Assembly (NCBI RefSeq): GCF_037126465.1 | Contig: NC_088202.1 | Span: 132,880,123 to 132,944,122 of the forward strand | From: Ornithodoros turicata | Taxonomy: Eukaryota; Arthropoda; Arachnida; Ixodida; Argasidae | Direction: 5' to 3' | Length of the DNA: 64,000 nucleotides | Shown: positions 22,407-34,603 of the stretch, one piece after another | Numbering within the stretch: the stretch's first letter is position 1 | How the letters are laid out: each line of letters opens with the position of its first letter | Translations under genes and position numbers: made by a program | The notes under the pieces: generated by a model | The model's database searches: none | Told to the model about the DNA's origin: nothing | Seen by the model: the letters and a program-made list of their open reading frames with translations, nothing else

Positions 22407-23569
22407 GGGTAAGGTGGGGCAAGATGAGACACGGGGCAAGCCGCGACATCTTTTGCTCGACGCCACCTGTCTCAGAGACGCGTTGCTCCATGGGCTTGAA
22501 GCTTTACTCACAGGTGGCTCTGCATGTCCGCTTTATTGCACGTGAGAATTGTCCTGATTGGTGTACGCGTTGAAGAGAGAGAGAGAGAGAAAACTGTTAC
22601 TTCTGCCTGGAATGCAAAAGCCCGTGAAAAAGGCGCGATTTTCTGTAGTCGTTTTTCTTGTCATCTGTGCAGCAGCATTTCGCAAGCTTATTATGTCTAT
22701 GTAAGTCCACATCCAATTCCGTTGTTCATTCACCTAGATATATGCAAAATATGGGCGCTCTTGGTTATCCGGTGTGGAACAGAAAAATTAATGCATTCCA
22801 TGATATGCACGGGGAAAGACGCGACAGTTTAGGGTAATTTAAATTTAACGCAATTTAAATGTAATGGAATTTAGAAACGGATAAGTCAACTTTTTGGTGG
22901 CTCTATGCTTGTTCCTCAGAGATTTCTTTTTTGCATATTGCATAGAATTTTCCAGCAAATTTTCCTGTGTCCTAGTCTATTTCCAGCAAAGCAGAAGCGC
23001 ACTCAAAAGCGAGCGACCAGCGACACATTAGACTGGCTGTGCCCTGTTTGCAAAGGACGGTGGAGCAAAGTAGGACCGGGTTTTGTGTGCTTTTATTGCA
23101 CATCATGTGGGCGGTGAGCTCAAGAGGGTTGTGTAGGGGCTCACGAGCTCCACATTGTCTGGTTTGATTGCAAAAACTAATTTGTATAACGAAAGGAAAG
23201 TTAGGTAGCAAGCGAGCTGGTGGTGACGATCCATGACTTGAAAACACGAGACGAGGTAGGGACAAAAACAGACACACACAAACACGGTCTCAAACTCAGC
23301 TTAATTTGTATAGTTCACTACCACGGCGTGTCTCATCTTGCAACACGCGATATCTCGTCTTGCCCCGAGGGTTGGGGCAAGATGAGACAATCTGCATTTT
23401 GGATTTCTTGTTCTGTGTTCATTTTAGAACAGCTACATGCGTTCTCTATTTATAGGTCGGAAGCTCTAGACGCCCGAGAATGTGCCTTTGGCTTTTTTTT
23501 TTTAAACAGGAAAAATAAAAATTTAATAACTAATTTCAAATTTCTGTCTCATCTTGACCCACCTTACAC
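22407..23569 (+). mobile_element. TIR element with pogo/Tc1-like features and a zinc-finger remnant
   Basis: GGGTAAGGTGGGGCAAGATG at the left is inverted at the right (CATCTTGACCCACCTTACAC), flanked by TA on both sides, as for Tc1/mariner-class elements. Two further internal copies of GGGGCAAGATGAGAC lie at about 23325-23395 (one inverted). Near 23010-23115 the + frame reads DTLDWLCPVCKGRW..FVCFYCTSC, like the C-terminal zinc finger of some pogo-type DDE transposases. The catalytic part is deleted. Confidence 0.6.
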
Positions 23570-23829
23570 TAGGTCAAATACGTGCAGAACATTGAAGAGA
23601 AGCAAAGATATAGGGTTGGACCTTGAAGTGTCCTAATCTAACGAATAAGAAATTGTGTGATGGGACGTGGGATGTGTTTGCGTGATGGGAGTATTTCTCC
23701 GACATAATATTTCTCACACAGGTTAAAGAAGTAGGAGAAAAACACGGTATTAATGTTGATCTTCGTGTGAGAGGCAAGAGGCATCGTCGGCGTTCGCATG
23801 TCCGCACGAAACTCTTATCGCATGTGCGC

Positions 23830-24465
23830 TCAGCGCTTGGAGTAAAGGCATGGCCTATACATAGAGCGATTTGCTATATAACGCTAGAAAATAGCGCGAG
23901 ATTTCCCTCTTTGTACTGCTCCGAACCGCTAAACCTTAGCGCTTGCGGGAGTAAAGGCAGCTGTTCCGACTTTTAGCGACTTCCTATATAGCGCTAGAAA
24001 ATAGCGCGATATTTCACTCCTCGCATCGCTCCAAAACGCTAAAAATTAGCGCTTTCCGGAGTTGAGCTCGGGTGAACTTTTTCAGCGCTAATATTAGCAC
24101 TACATTCGTGTTGGCCAATGAGGAGGCCCTTCAGTGGCGAGGTCGCGGAAGTCGTGGAGTTGTTTCGCTTCCGCATTTCACGACACGGCGGCCGCGTTGG
24201 AAGCGGCGAGTCTGTCGTCCAAAATGTTAAATTTTTTCTTATTGCCCTGCTTGATAAGGGGTGCAGTCAGTTGATCGAACTTGTTCGTCAAATGCTGTGG
24301 AACTCTGGAGGCTGTATGATGGAAGAGATCGGAAAAGACCACTGAACTACCGCTAAATAATAGCGCTAGCGTCGCTTTGCAAGTGTGACCCGTCAGCGAT
24401 GCTTTTGCGTGCTGTTTTGTAGCGCTATATTAGCGCACTGCTATATGTCGGAACAGGCCCTAAGA
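23830..24465 (+). mobile_element. TAGCGCT-rich TIR element, copy 2
   Basis: Two near-identical internal units (TATATAACGCTAGAAAATAGCGCGAGATTT and TATATAGCGCTAGAAAATAGCGCGATATTT about 110 bp apart), then TTTTTCAGCGCTAATATTAGC, GGCCAATGAGGAGGC and a right end TGTCGGAACAGGCCCTAA. The right end is the inverse of the copy-1 start. Contains no transposase. Confidence 0.6.
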
Positions 24466-24574
24466 TGGAGAATCCCGCAAGTTTACAACCGCTGTCGATG
24501 GAAAGTGAGATAAAGACTAAAGTACGTCAGTTTTAGACCGTCAGCTGTATAGTGCATATTTTCCCCGAGATCTT

Positions 24575-25324
24575 TGTCGTCGTCGTCGACGCGTCGATAC
24601 ATGTTGGGGCAAGGAGGAAAACCGCTATCGTTGGTATCACCGGATATAGCCGAAAGCGTACACGATAAGAGCCCGGAAACGAGAGAACCCATTCACGCGT
24701 GTGTGGGGGGTTCCTGCCACCACTATGATGGGTTCGCCCAAGACTGTGAAAACATCTGAACAAGTGGCCGCCGGGCAGGCCAAGCGCCGAGAGAGAGAGA
24801 GAGAGAGATAGGGAGCACGAACGTAGTGCGGCCGGAGTTGCCATTTACCTGCGTGTCCGAGTACTGGCTACAACACTTGAAGTCACCCTTCGTGGAGACG
24901 TCAGAGAAATTTGTGCCGTGCAGCTTCGTCGGAGACATCAACGTGGACGTTTCAGTGATACGTCCGAACAACTGGACCTCACGCTGTGCGCCGACATCCG
25001 CCAACCCACAACTAGACATGGCTCACACCCCCCCCCCCAGCCCCCTCATGCAGGAAACCACTCACCTCGCCAGCTATTTCAGTGACCACAAATCAATACT
25101 CATCACGCTTCAATAAATTTGTCCACACACTTTCATCCGGCCTCATTTCACCACACGCACAGCTGACGCTGAACTTCGCGTTACACGAGCTGTAACCGTC
25201 CTGTAATTCCCCTTTTCTTCTTCGCGCCCTCGTTGCAGAGGCCATCTTGTCTCTCATTGTTATAAATCCGGCATACAATTATTTTCAGAACATGGCGCAT
25301 AACCCTGACTGCAGAGTGAGAGCT
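24575..25324. other. Stretch without a recognised gene
   Basis: An (AG)n run at about 24788-24808 and a C run near 25029. A 96-codon + frame (24826-25116) resembles a fragment of a non-LTR endonuclease C-terminus (the SDHKSILITLQ end), but the match is too short to assign. Confidence 0.3.
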
Positions 25325-25800
25325 TTAATTAGCCTGTGGGATGAGGGGAATGACTTCTGCTAAGCAGGTCAAACCATTCAGTGTAGTGAGACCAGCGGCG
25401 ATGTGACCAAAGGCAGAACCATGGACCGCCTTCTCGAAGCCGATGTATGTCAGGCCTGCGAGAACGTTGTAGATGAGGGCTACAACAGAATGTATACTGT
25501 AGAGCAAGGAATAAGGCACGTCGCTGCTTCGGATTGCCAGGGATACAAGCAGCACAACGCTGGTGATACCGAAGCACCCGTTCACCATGAACAGCAGGAA
25601 AGCGTGAAAGTTCAGCGTGATAAGAGCGGTGTCGAAATGAAAGTGAGTTACTCCCAGAAACCAAAGTGATAGCAGGGAGAGAATCACCTGGAAGAATAGG
25701 AGAAGGGCGTAAGCACAGTACAAATAAAACTTTCGCAAGAAATTCCACGCGCAGAACACGAACGGAGAAGGCTTAAGAAAAATAATCGCGAACTGCTCAG
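25325..25800 (-). CDS. Four-helix membrane protein, last exon (MARVEL-like topology)
   Basis: An open frame on the minus strand ending at TAA 25325. From about 25770 it encodes FLRKFYLYCAYALLLFFQV, then three more hydrophobic helices (around FLLFMVNGCFGITSVVLLV, YSLLYSIHSVVALIYNVLAG and GHIAAGLTTLNGLTCLAEVI). Short loops and four helices in about 150 residues fit MARVEL/tetraspan-type proteins, but no diagnostic motif is seen. The frame continues upstream into a transposon-derived sequence, so the real 5' border is probably a splice acceptor. TTTTTCTTAAG at about 25776 is one candidate. Upstream exons were not found. An ATTAAA overlaps the stop codon. Confidence 0.5.
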
Positions 25801-25840
25801 CGGGGAGTAAAATATTCGCGGATAAGTAAAATGGCGGTAT

Positions 25841-26465
25841 AGTAGGGATTAGGGATATTGCCAACCGAATCCGCGAATCCTCGAATCCTGGGTAGGGATT
25901 CGAGATTTGGGAATCCGAATCTCAGTGCCCAAACAGCGAATCGAATCCTTCGAGTCCAGCAACCACGTTTGTTCGTTTTTTTAAAAACTAGCGCCTGCGG
26001 AGTCCGCTGAAAGCCTGATTGGCCGCCGAATGTTTTCTTTTATGTCTGTTTAGATCGCTGTGGAATGAAAGAGTTGAGGCAGACACTCTTACATTACTAG
26101 TTTAAAAGTAGCACGGTTTTGCTTTTGACTGTTTCGTAGTTTTACGGAAACAATGCAGATTCGAGAATTTATGTATTTCCTGTAGTCAATCGACAACACG
26201 CTAAATAAATTACATTTAAGAACTGTATGAGTATGTTTCCTCGTGAAAGTGAACTATTATTCGGTTCGTTTTTCATTAAACAAATATATCATATTCTGCT
26301 TCAAAATACTGTTCAGTAGAGGTGTTTTTCCCCTGTCTTTTTCAACTTTTTCTTTTTCTCTTTTTTTTTTAGGAAAGGATTCGAGATTCGTAAGATCCGG
26401 GGATCCGCAGAACCTTCCTTGGATTCGGATTCGGAAAAATTCTGGATACGTCCCATCTCTAGCAG
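25841..26465. mobile_element. GATTCGAATCC-type non-autonomous element
   Basis: Left end TAGGGATTAGGGATATTGCC with CGAATCCTCGAATCC. Right end GGATTCGGATTCGGAAAAATTC..GTCCCATCTCTAG, approximately inverted. The interior is AT-rich. It abuts the 5' side of the 25.3-25.8 kb exon. hAT-like by style only. Confidence 0.5.
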
Positions 26466-28205
26466 AGATTCTATTGCGGCTGATGTTTCTATTGCGGTTC
26501 TATTGAGGTGAAGAATGGATTCATTCATCATATGAGGGGATTCAGTTTGTGCATACATTTGGAACGCCCATCTATTAAGTCGATCAATGAAGGATTAAGG
26601 GGGCTAAAACCAAAAACGAGAAGGGAGAGTTAGCGCACTAACAAAAAATTAAAAATGAATCCACACACACACACACACAAAAACAACTTTATTTAAACCA
26701 TGAATGGTGACGCGTTTTACCGCCAGGTGCGGTACCCTTCCCGATTGCTGGCGGTAACGCGATGAAATGTAATGTTGAACAAACAACAACGAACACGAAC
26801 AACACGCATAAAAGGCCTCAGAAATTCTCTGCCGGAAAGGTCAATGAATAAATGAAGGGGTTACTAACACAGCCCTTCCCTTTTCAGTGCCGTACCTGTG
26901 TGTGTGTGTTTTGTTTGCCTTCTAGTCTTTGATTTTAGCCCTTTTAACCCGTGATGCCCTACGTACAGGCTGAGGTCAATCAAGGGGGAAACTTCACTAA
27001 ATTTCAAACGTTTCTGCGCGATTTCGAACGCGTCCTAATTAAGGCGGAGCGTTATAACAGTACAACTACCACTACTATAACAAAAATCTGAGCACACTAC
27101 CTGCAGCACTTTAAGGCAAACTGCGAAAGTTGTAGTGTAGCTCCCGTTGCAGTTCATGGTTCCACCTTGACGGAATGACAAAGCGTCACTTCTTCTTCCT
27201 CATATATGCTGACCATAGACATATCTTTGTACGATTGTACACTTACAAAATGCGCGTAGACAAAAAATAAATGACAGGCCCGCGAGATAAGGCAAAATGA
27301 ATGACGAGCATGAATGATTTGATGATGAATGATGATGATGGTGAAGCATGAATCATTTGATTACATTAAATAATTTAATTACAAATTACATACGCTAATC
27401 AACCAGTCAACGATATTGGGCACGGTGAGTCCAGATTTAAAAATCGATAAAACCCTAGTGGTGAGTAGAAAAGGACAAACAACGATAAGAGAGAAGACAA
27501 ACAGGGACTGCACTCAGCAGACTTATACTGTACCCAGCACTGGGGTTTTATCGATTTGAAGAGGCATTATCAACCTGCCCAGATTTTAACTTTGTTCAAC
27601 CTCGGAGTCTGGAAACATGCAGACCTTGCACGGAATGTGTATACCCGCTCTTGTTTGACTTTGCATTATCCTTGTTTGGAGCTTTCAGCGCGGAAATGTT
27701 GCACCATTATATTATTTGGAATAGCGTCATTATGGCCATCACGTATTATGTTACTTCAGATGAGAAGAACGTGCCTTCACATCCAGTTCAGTCCAATTGT
27801 CACTAGAGTATCGTGTGCAACTATATGACGGTTAGGTCCAGGTACCGATTACCGAATGTGTCGGTATAGGTAGCGTGATATCCATTTAAATAGGCGTGAC
27901 GGGATTATATACGGCTATGTAATGTGGGTGCGTGCTTGAGTTTTTAAGCCACTGGAGATATATAGCCAGATAGAGGTATAAGTTAGAAATTTAAAACAAC
28001 TGAAGCCTGCAACGTTCAGTACACATTAAATACACTATCTACCTCGTTGCTATACGCAAACCGGGACTGGGAAGAAATAAAAGAGAGATACACTATGTGA
28101 CCTCCGCGAAAAAAGGCAGTTCGCTATATTGATCATGATTGACTAGTTATTCAGGACTGGTTCAGGAAGTTCAAGCCACATTGTAGGGCCCATCCGCATA
28201 CGTAC
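26466..28205. other. Stretch without a recognised gene
   Basis: (CA)n at about 26662-26678, a TGATGA-rich tract near 27310-27350, and a small inverted pair (AAATCGATAAAACCC near 27440, its reverse near 27545) enclosing about 90 bp. No gene is supported. Confidence 0.5.
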
Positions 28206-29600
28206 AATATCAAGCTTCATGAGCGGGTGTGACACCAAAGCATAGGGATACTCTGTACCTGTCTGCACCATCAGCATTCGTCCTGGTGTCTTCCCTCAGA
28301 TGTCCTTCAGCCGCTTTGAGATAACTCATCAGCGAGCTAAAAAGATGACAGTAGGCCACAAGTTCAGCGTTTGTGTTGGTGCATTGGCAGCAGCTCACGA
28401 AGCGTGTACAAGTGTTCGACAATGTTGCAACGGTGACAATGCTGCACAGTGTTGTACCCAGCGGTTCTGTTGTGTTACCGCATTCGCATCTTTTTTCCAT
28501 ACCGGAGCAGCAATCCTATGCTTTAAAGTGTCACTATATGGTCAAGATGTCGACGGTTTTTTTACTATTGCGTTAGCATTAGAGTCCTCGGTACGCAAGA
28601 ATCGCGGCGTGGCATGTCTGTAGCCACGACCCGGCGCGCATGCGCGGTGAGTGGAGAGGGAAGGAGAGGGCGCGTGGAGAATGGGCGACGCTGCGCGCCG
28701 GCCTGTGTAGCCGTGGTGGTCGACAAGTTCGGAAATGTCAGCGTGGTGGCGCCCTGTGCGTAGGAGCACCGGCGAAAGAAGGAAGGAAGGCGCCGTCAAG
28801 CTGAGTCGGAGGAAGCTCGAAATGCTCGTTTGGCTGCGGATGCTGTCTTGCGTTAGCGTTGTGTAAGGTCGCGTGAAGGCTTGTATAACGTTTCTGAAGG
28901 GTCGTTGAAGGGATGTGTAGCGTTGTAAAGGGGAGTTCCCAAGGGGTTTCAAGTTTTAATGCTAATGCATGTTCTTTCCGAACTGAAAATGCATGCACAA
29001 GAGATGCAAGATATGACTGCGGTTTCCCGACATGATCAATTTTTACCAAATTTTCAAAGATCCGGAGAGTCTTCTCTAGTTTCGATGACGCGAAGGCTGG
29101 TTGCGTCATCTCGAGAAATACAAATTCCAATGATGCCATGATGTGGAAAGGGCGGGATTCCTGGCAACGGCGTCGGTGCCCCTTCTAGCTGCCTTTCGCG
29201 CGTCACGTCCGTGTTCAGGATATCCGCTTCGAGTTTTGAGTCTGAAAGTGATTTTGAAGTCGTTGTCCGGCCTGATGGCATCCTCATCCTTCCCTATGTT
29301 CTCTTATCCCGGAAGCTCATGGCACAGATGCTAGTTGTAGTCCATCGCCAACTGTGTCTCAGCGAAACCGATCAGGATCTGTGGAGTGGTAAGTGTCGGT
29401 TTACCTCAACGGTAATGAAGAGCAAAGGGGCTCTTCATTACGTTAGCTCAGTTAGCACATTGCGTCAACTTGATCATCTTGGTAACACGTCGTCCATAAC
29501 CTCCGTGAGCTCAGGGCAGCAGCTTAGTTACACGTAAATTATCTGTTCTAGTTCTGAAACGCGCAGTTTGTTATTTTGTAGATACCGCGTGGTTACAAGA
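28206..29600. other. Unresolved ORF-rich stretch, probably transposon-derived
   Basis: Overlapping frames on both strands (28210-28500 minus; 28738-29139 minus; 29211-29537 plus) carry protein-like fragments, such as minus-strand CTNTNAELVAYCHLFSSL and SYLKAAEGHLREDTRTN, and plus-strand DFEVVVRPDGILILPYVLL. None has an identifiable domain or a clean splice structure. I leave them uncalled. Confidence 0.3.
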
Positions 29601-29649
29601 GGCTACAAGGTGTGCGTTGTTAAAGATCAAAGATGCAAGTCACTGAAAA

Positions 29650-29726
29650 GGTTAGCCAGCTGTAGGACTCGAACCCACATCTTCTGGGTTACCGGTCCAG
29701 GGCTCTACAAATTGAGCTAAGCTAAC
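29650..29726 (-). repeat. tRNA-derived SINE head
   Basis: On the minus strand: GTTAGCTTAGCTCAATTTGTAGAGC (A-box-like) and GGGTTCGAGTCC (B box), with GTTAGC/GCTAAC acceptor-like pairing. The anticodon loop lacks a T at position 33 and the sequence continues into SINE-like DNA shared with 10670-10712. It is called a SINE, not a functional tRNA gene. Confidence 0.6.
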
Positions 29727-29884
29727 ACGTCTCGCCAGCGGCTTCCAAGGGTGCGTCATCTGGAGGGACAAACCACCAGTCTCTCTCACTCAACCCCCGT
29801 TTCGCTCTTACATTTTTCTCACTCATACACACATTCATACGACGGGATCGACGCAAGCGGCATGAGTTGAACATGAGACATGAG

Positions 29885-29942
29885 ACACACAGAAGGGACA
29901 AATACATACAAAGCCTTGTATGTATTTGTCCCTTCTGTGTGT
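29885..29942. repeat. Perfect 27-bp hairpin
   Basis: ACACACAGAAGGGACAAATA continues to 29911 and is repeated exactly inverted at 29916-29942 with a four-base loop (AGCC). The right flank CCAGCCTCAGAACATCA resembles 20610-20640. Confidence 0.9.
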
Positions 29943-30970
29943 TCCAGCCTCAGAACATCAATTGTCTCATGTGCGTTGTTAGGTCCGTCCCACGTGAAGT
30001 ATTGTACATTGCGGGAAGTGTCGAAAATTTAATGGTTCCCTGTGTGTTACTGGCGTAAGCCATTTCGTCTCGATAGCAGATTCACAGATTCACTGCACTG
30101 CAAAGCAGTTTACTTTGTCTGTCTGGTATACAATTGCCTATGGTGGTGAAACATCCCAATCATCATCATCAAAATATAGTTGTCTGGTTTATGCAATATA
30201 TATAGTAAAATTGGTAGTTCCACTGACTTGGAAACGAAGAGCCACTAACAAATTCCGTTGAATATAACGTACGTTCTTGGTGTGAGTTGACGGACCGCGT
30301 GGCTGTTGCAATGTTTGTGATAGTTTCGAAATACGTGATTGGATCATCAGGAACGAAGGAGGATTCTACATACGTTGGTGGTTGTGAGCTGGACCAAATG
30401 GCAGTTGGATGTGTAGCATCTCTGTTGATATTTGTCAGTAAGGAGTTCTAACGTCATATCTCAGTAAGAGTTGTTTTATCGTCTAACTCTTGCATAGTGA
30501 CCAAAGTGTCTACGAAGTGTTCGTCCAAACATGGAAGGATACAGGATTTTCTTGACGGAGGGGGTGGGGGTGTACCGAAGCGTACCTACATAGCGTACCG
30601 AAGATAAGTTGTGAAACTCTACCCGACGACAGGAATAGGGAAGGGTGCCACGACCCCGTACACACCGGATTCCAGATTTTCGAGTGCGACGACGGAAAAG
30701 TTCACTCTACATTTATTCTGGTGCTCGTACCCACAGCACTTGCAGTATTGCAAGCATATCAGAAGAAAATGCGTTGAGTAGCAGAAACGCGACTATTAAA
30801 TAAACTAAAAAAACAGACTCATGTCCTGGCCCTAGTCGCTACTGCCAAGGTAGAAGTCAAGCTACAACCGCGTACTTCTGAAGTCACCTGTTCTTTGTAA
30901 CAGACAAAAGAAGTTCCAAAATGTAAGGAAGAAGACGTTGCAGGTGAACCAAGGCATGCAGGTGCCTCGA

Positions 30971-30984
30971 ACATATATATAATA
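30971..30984 (+). promoter_or_regulatory. Candidate TATA box of the TRP gene
   Basis: CATATATATAATAG lies about 40 bases before the ATG at 31018, in a position compatible with a short 5' leader. Prediction from sequence only. Confidence 0.35.
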
Positions 30985-31017
30985 GAATAAGGTATCCTAT
31001 AGCAGTACGTCGTGAAT

Positions 31018-34000
31018 ATGTCGTCTCAAAAGCCAGGGAAGAAGATACTTCATGCACTGGCTGGTACCGGCGTTGTCGATGAGAAACCACGGGAGGTTGA
31101 GAGCAAGACCTCCCTTTCTGCTCAAGAAACAGCGACGCCTGTTGAACTGCCAGAACTGGACGAGGCAGAATCTCGGTTATTTGACTTGGTACAGTCGGGA
31201 AATGTGAAAAAGGTAGAAGCCTTCTTTCGTGAGAGACCAGGTATCAACGTCAACTGCATAAACTGCCAAGGGTACACTGTACTACATCTGGCTGTCAAAA
31301 ACGAAGACTTGCCCATGATTCGCTTTTTGGTGTCTTCTGGAGCGAGGGCGAAGGACACAATCTTGTACGCTGTGCAAACAGGTGACGAAAATACATCATA
31401 GTCATTCATATTGCTATACCTGATTTTCTCAGTGCCTTCATTTGCTTCCTAAGTATTTTTCGTGGAAAGTACTTCCCGAATGTGGGTGTCGTCATAAATG
31501 TGTCGGTATTCTTCGTTTGTGTTACTTTTTCCGCGAAACAAATGGCACATGAACCCACGTAGCGCACACTCCGATTGTTACTAAATATGCGAGCAACACT
31601 AGCATTGTCACTTTGTGACCGTGGGCGTTCTTCGCTGCGGCGTGCTTCGTGAGCTTAAGCTCTTCGGTCTGTAACTATTTATTATTTCTGCTTTCGAACT
31701 CGTAAGCAGGTTTCAAAGCATTGAATCCTACGTTGACACGTCCAAGCACACATTTCTTTCGCTCATAAGCCGCTATTTGAGATGAGGCTTTACTATGGTG
31801 GTCTTGTACTAATAGTCCTGGTGCACTAATGGTGCCTGCCTGGATCACTGACTTTGATGCATACCTTCTGCATATCTGTGGCGGCGTTTTCAGGCTTACG
31901 GGTTCATCGTGAAAGAACGCAAAGACAACTCGGACGAACAACAGCATTCTTTCATCATGTATACGTTTAACCAACACGCTCTCTTTGTCCTCTCGCTACG
32001 GGTTCAGGTGGGAACTATCGACCATGTTGCGTTTGGGGTAGCTATCACTTCGATTCAAAATTCTAATGTAGAATTCCATATTAGATTCTGAAATAGAATT
32101 GAATGCGGAAGTATTCGCGTCGGTTTACAAAATACGTGTCCGAATATTCTCACAGACCTGGAATATATCCGTTGTGTGTAACGTGATTTTATGTACTCCG
32201 ATGTAATTCCTAGGTTCCGTTCAAATAACACTGCCCTGCATTCGTTTACAGCGAACCAGCCCATCGTGCAGTATATTCTGGACGTGCTCGAAAAAGCCGA
32301 CGAAACTTTCGAGAAACGAGGCTACCTCTCCAGCAGGCTTTACACGTCTGATATTACACCAATGATACTTGCAGCGCAACTAGGGCACTGGTCCCTCATT
32401 AGGTTGTTCCTGAGTCGTGGCCATAGGGTGCCGATTCCCCACAGGTCATCCTGTATGTGTGCAAACTGTATTAAGATTATGAGAACTGAAGGTGTCAACT
32501 TATCTACGGTTAACCTAAATGCGTATAAAGCCTTGTGCAGCCCGCATTACCTCCTGCAAACATCGTCTGATCCCTTCCTGGACATCTTCGTCTATGGCAA
32601 ATGCATGAAAGAAGCAGCGGAAGCCGAAGAAGAATTTCGGGTTGAATACGGAAATGAACTGCAGAAACTTAAAGCGTTTACCAACAAGTTACTGGACCAG
32701 TGTCGAACAACGGAGGAAGTCAGAATAATCCTTGAAGAAAAAGCTGGCCTTGGAGACAAAGGTAACCTAATTTTCCCTAGAGTCATTCTCGCATTAGAAT
32801 GGAGCGAGAGAGAATTCGTTACCCATAGTTATGTTCAGCAAGTTCTTCGATTAGCATGGGAAGGTGAATTTCAAGCCTGGAACCGCATCCCGTTCCGAAT
32901 CAAGTGTGTTCACCTTATCAGTAGATTTCTTCTGCTTCCTTTTATCGCAATATGGATCAACGTAAGACCGGCAACCGCTGTGGCAAAACACTGGTCAAGT
33001 CCCGTGAGCAAGTACCTCAACGCATTTGCGTCGAGGCTACTATTCGTCTTGTTTGTATACTTAGAGATCACCCTGGACAGGAGCAGGAGCTCAAGAGGGC
33101 CACCAAACACGGGTCTGGAGTGGCTGCTTGTCGTCTGGGTCGCGGGATACATTGCCGAAGAAGTCATACACGTCACCAGAGTGGGTACGAAGAGATACAT
33201 AAAATCGATGTGGCATTGGTACGACACCGTCACCATATTCCTGTTCCTCCTGACGTTCGCATTTTGGATCATTGCTTGGGTAGATATCATACAGGACCCC
33301 AGTGAAGGAAAGGTTCCCCCGCGGAACGAGTGGACAAGCCTAGATCCAACGCTGATCCACGAAGCCGTGTTTGCCCTCTCATCTGTATTCACTGTCTTCA
33401 GACTCATGTTCTTCTTCAAAGAAAGTGCTAAGCTGGGCCCACTACAAGTATCGCTGTCTTGCATGATCGTAGAGATATTCTGGTTCATGGTTTTCTGCAT
33501 CTGCGTCATGATGTCGTTTGCCTTCGGGCTGACTCGAATGTATGAACCCTATAGCGGTATGAAGAGGGTTGACAAGGACGGCAATGTGGTGACTCAGAGC
33601 CCGGCTTTCACGACGTTCGGAATGGCCATGCGGACACTCTTCTTCAGAATGCTTGGAATCGCTGCTGGGAACGAAGCGGACGTCGTCGTTTCGAATAAGG
33701 ACGATGGTACCGCCAACGACCACACGTTTACACAGTGCGTAGGAGGAACACTGTACTGTGTTTACCAACTGATTATGCTAGTTGCTCTGATTAATTCCTT
33801 GATAGCTATTGTAACAGGGACCTTCCAGAAGATTGTGGACAACGCAGAGCTGTATTGGAAGTTCTACAGGACGGAACTGTGGTTGCATTACATGAACGAG
33901 GCCGTCGTTACGCCGAGCCCGTTCTTGTTCCTGCAATTGCCATTCGTTTTAGCTGAATGCATGAAGCGCAAACAATACACGGTTTTGACAGAAGCTCCAG

Positions 34001-34077
34001 GGACACGATACAGCGACGTCATACAGCTCCTGGTGCAAAGATATTTGGCTCATGGTGACGTCGTACTGATTGACTGA
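31018..34077 (+). CDS. TRPC-like transient receptor potential cation channel
   Basis: A membrane cation channel. Exon 1 (31018 to about 31381) encodes the first ankyrin region (VNCINCQGYTVLHLAVKNED, then KDTILYAVQTG). The large exon (about 32214-34077) encodes the rest: SDITPMILAAQ, the H-x3-C-x-C-x2-C zinc site HRSSCMCANC, the LNAYKAL..SPHY and LLDQCRT motifs, six helices, a pore helix FTTFGMAMRTLFF, S6 (LVALINSLIAIVTGTFQ) and a TRP-box-like YWKFYRTELWLHYM. The cytoplasmic tail is short. AATAAA occurs at 34183. Exon joining is imperfect: the good donor at 31382 (CAG/GTGACG) is phase 1 while the acceptor at 32212 (CCTAG/GTTCCG) needs phase 2. Either a small exon is hidden in the 830-bp intron, or the donor at 31365 (TT/GTACGC) is used, or the gene is damaged. 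The TRPC class is confident, its ligand unknown. Confidence 0.85.
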
Positions 34078-34603
34078 AAATCGTCGAACAGTAGACAAGC
34101 GCAACATGTATGTTCCTTCTTGGTATCGTAAGCGTAACAGATATTTCAATTTATATGTTGAATGGTGTGGATGAATGTAATTAATAAACGTCGTTAGCTC
34201 ACATTTATGATTAGTTACAGAAACAAAGGCGAGGTGAAACCTACGAGTAAAGAACGCCCTATCTAGTTCAAAGACAGCATCGCGCTTTCAAAACTATTCA
34301 GTAGTATATCTTACACGTCGTGGCATGCTTGACGAAAATCACAGGCATTTCATCTGGCAACTGACATCGGCTCCCATATAAATACTTACTCTGTGTAGCA
34401 CCAGGCCTGGCTGCTTACCCTCCATTATCATGATTTCATTTCCACTGAACTTTGCATTGAACTCAAGTTCTCCAAGGGACACTGCGAAGTACGCATACCA
34501 GAGCGCCTGTCCTTCTGTCCCAATAAGAGGCTATCATCGGCGTTGTCATTTGATTTAAACAAGGATTAACTGTCGCATGATGCCATAATGTGTAAGCGTT
34601 AGG

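Noticed and set aside
29650..29726. Functional tRNA-Thr gene
   Set aside because: Lacks T33, the anticodon stem is mismatched, and the sequence is shared with a second SINE fragment.
32910..33509. 199-codon minus frame
   Set aside because: Antisense shadow of the TRP channel exon.
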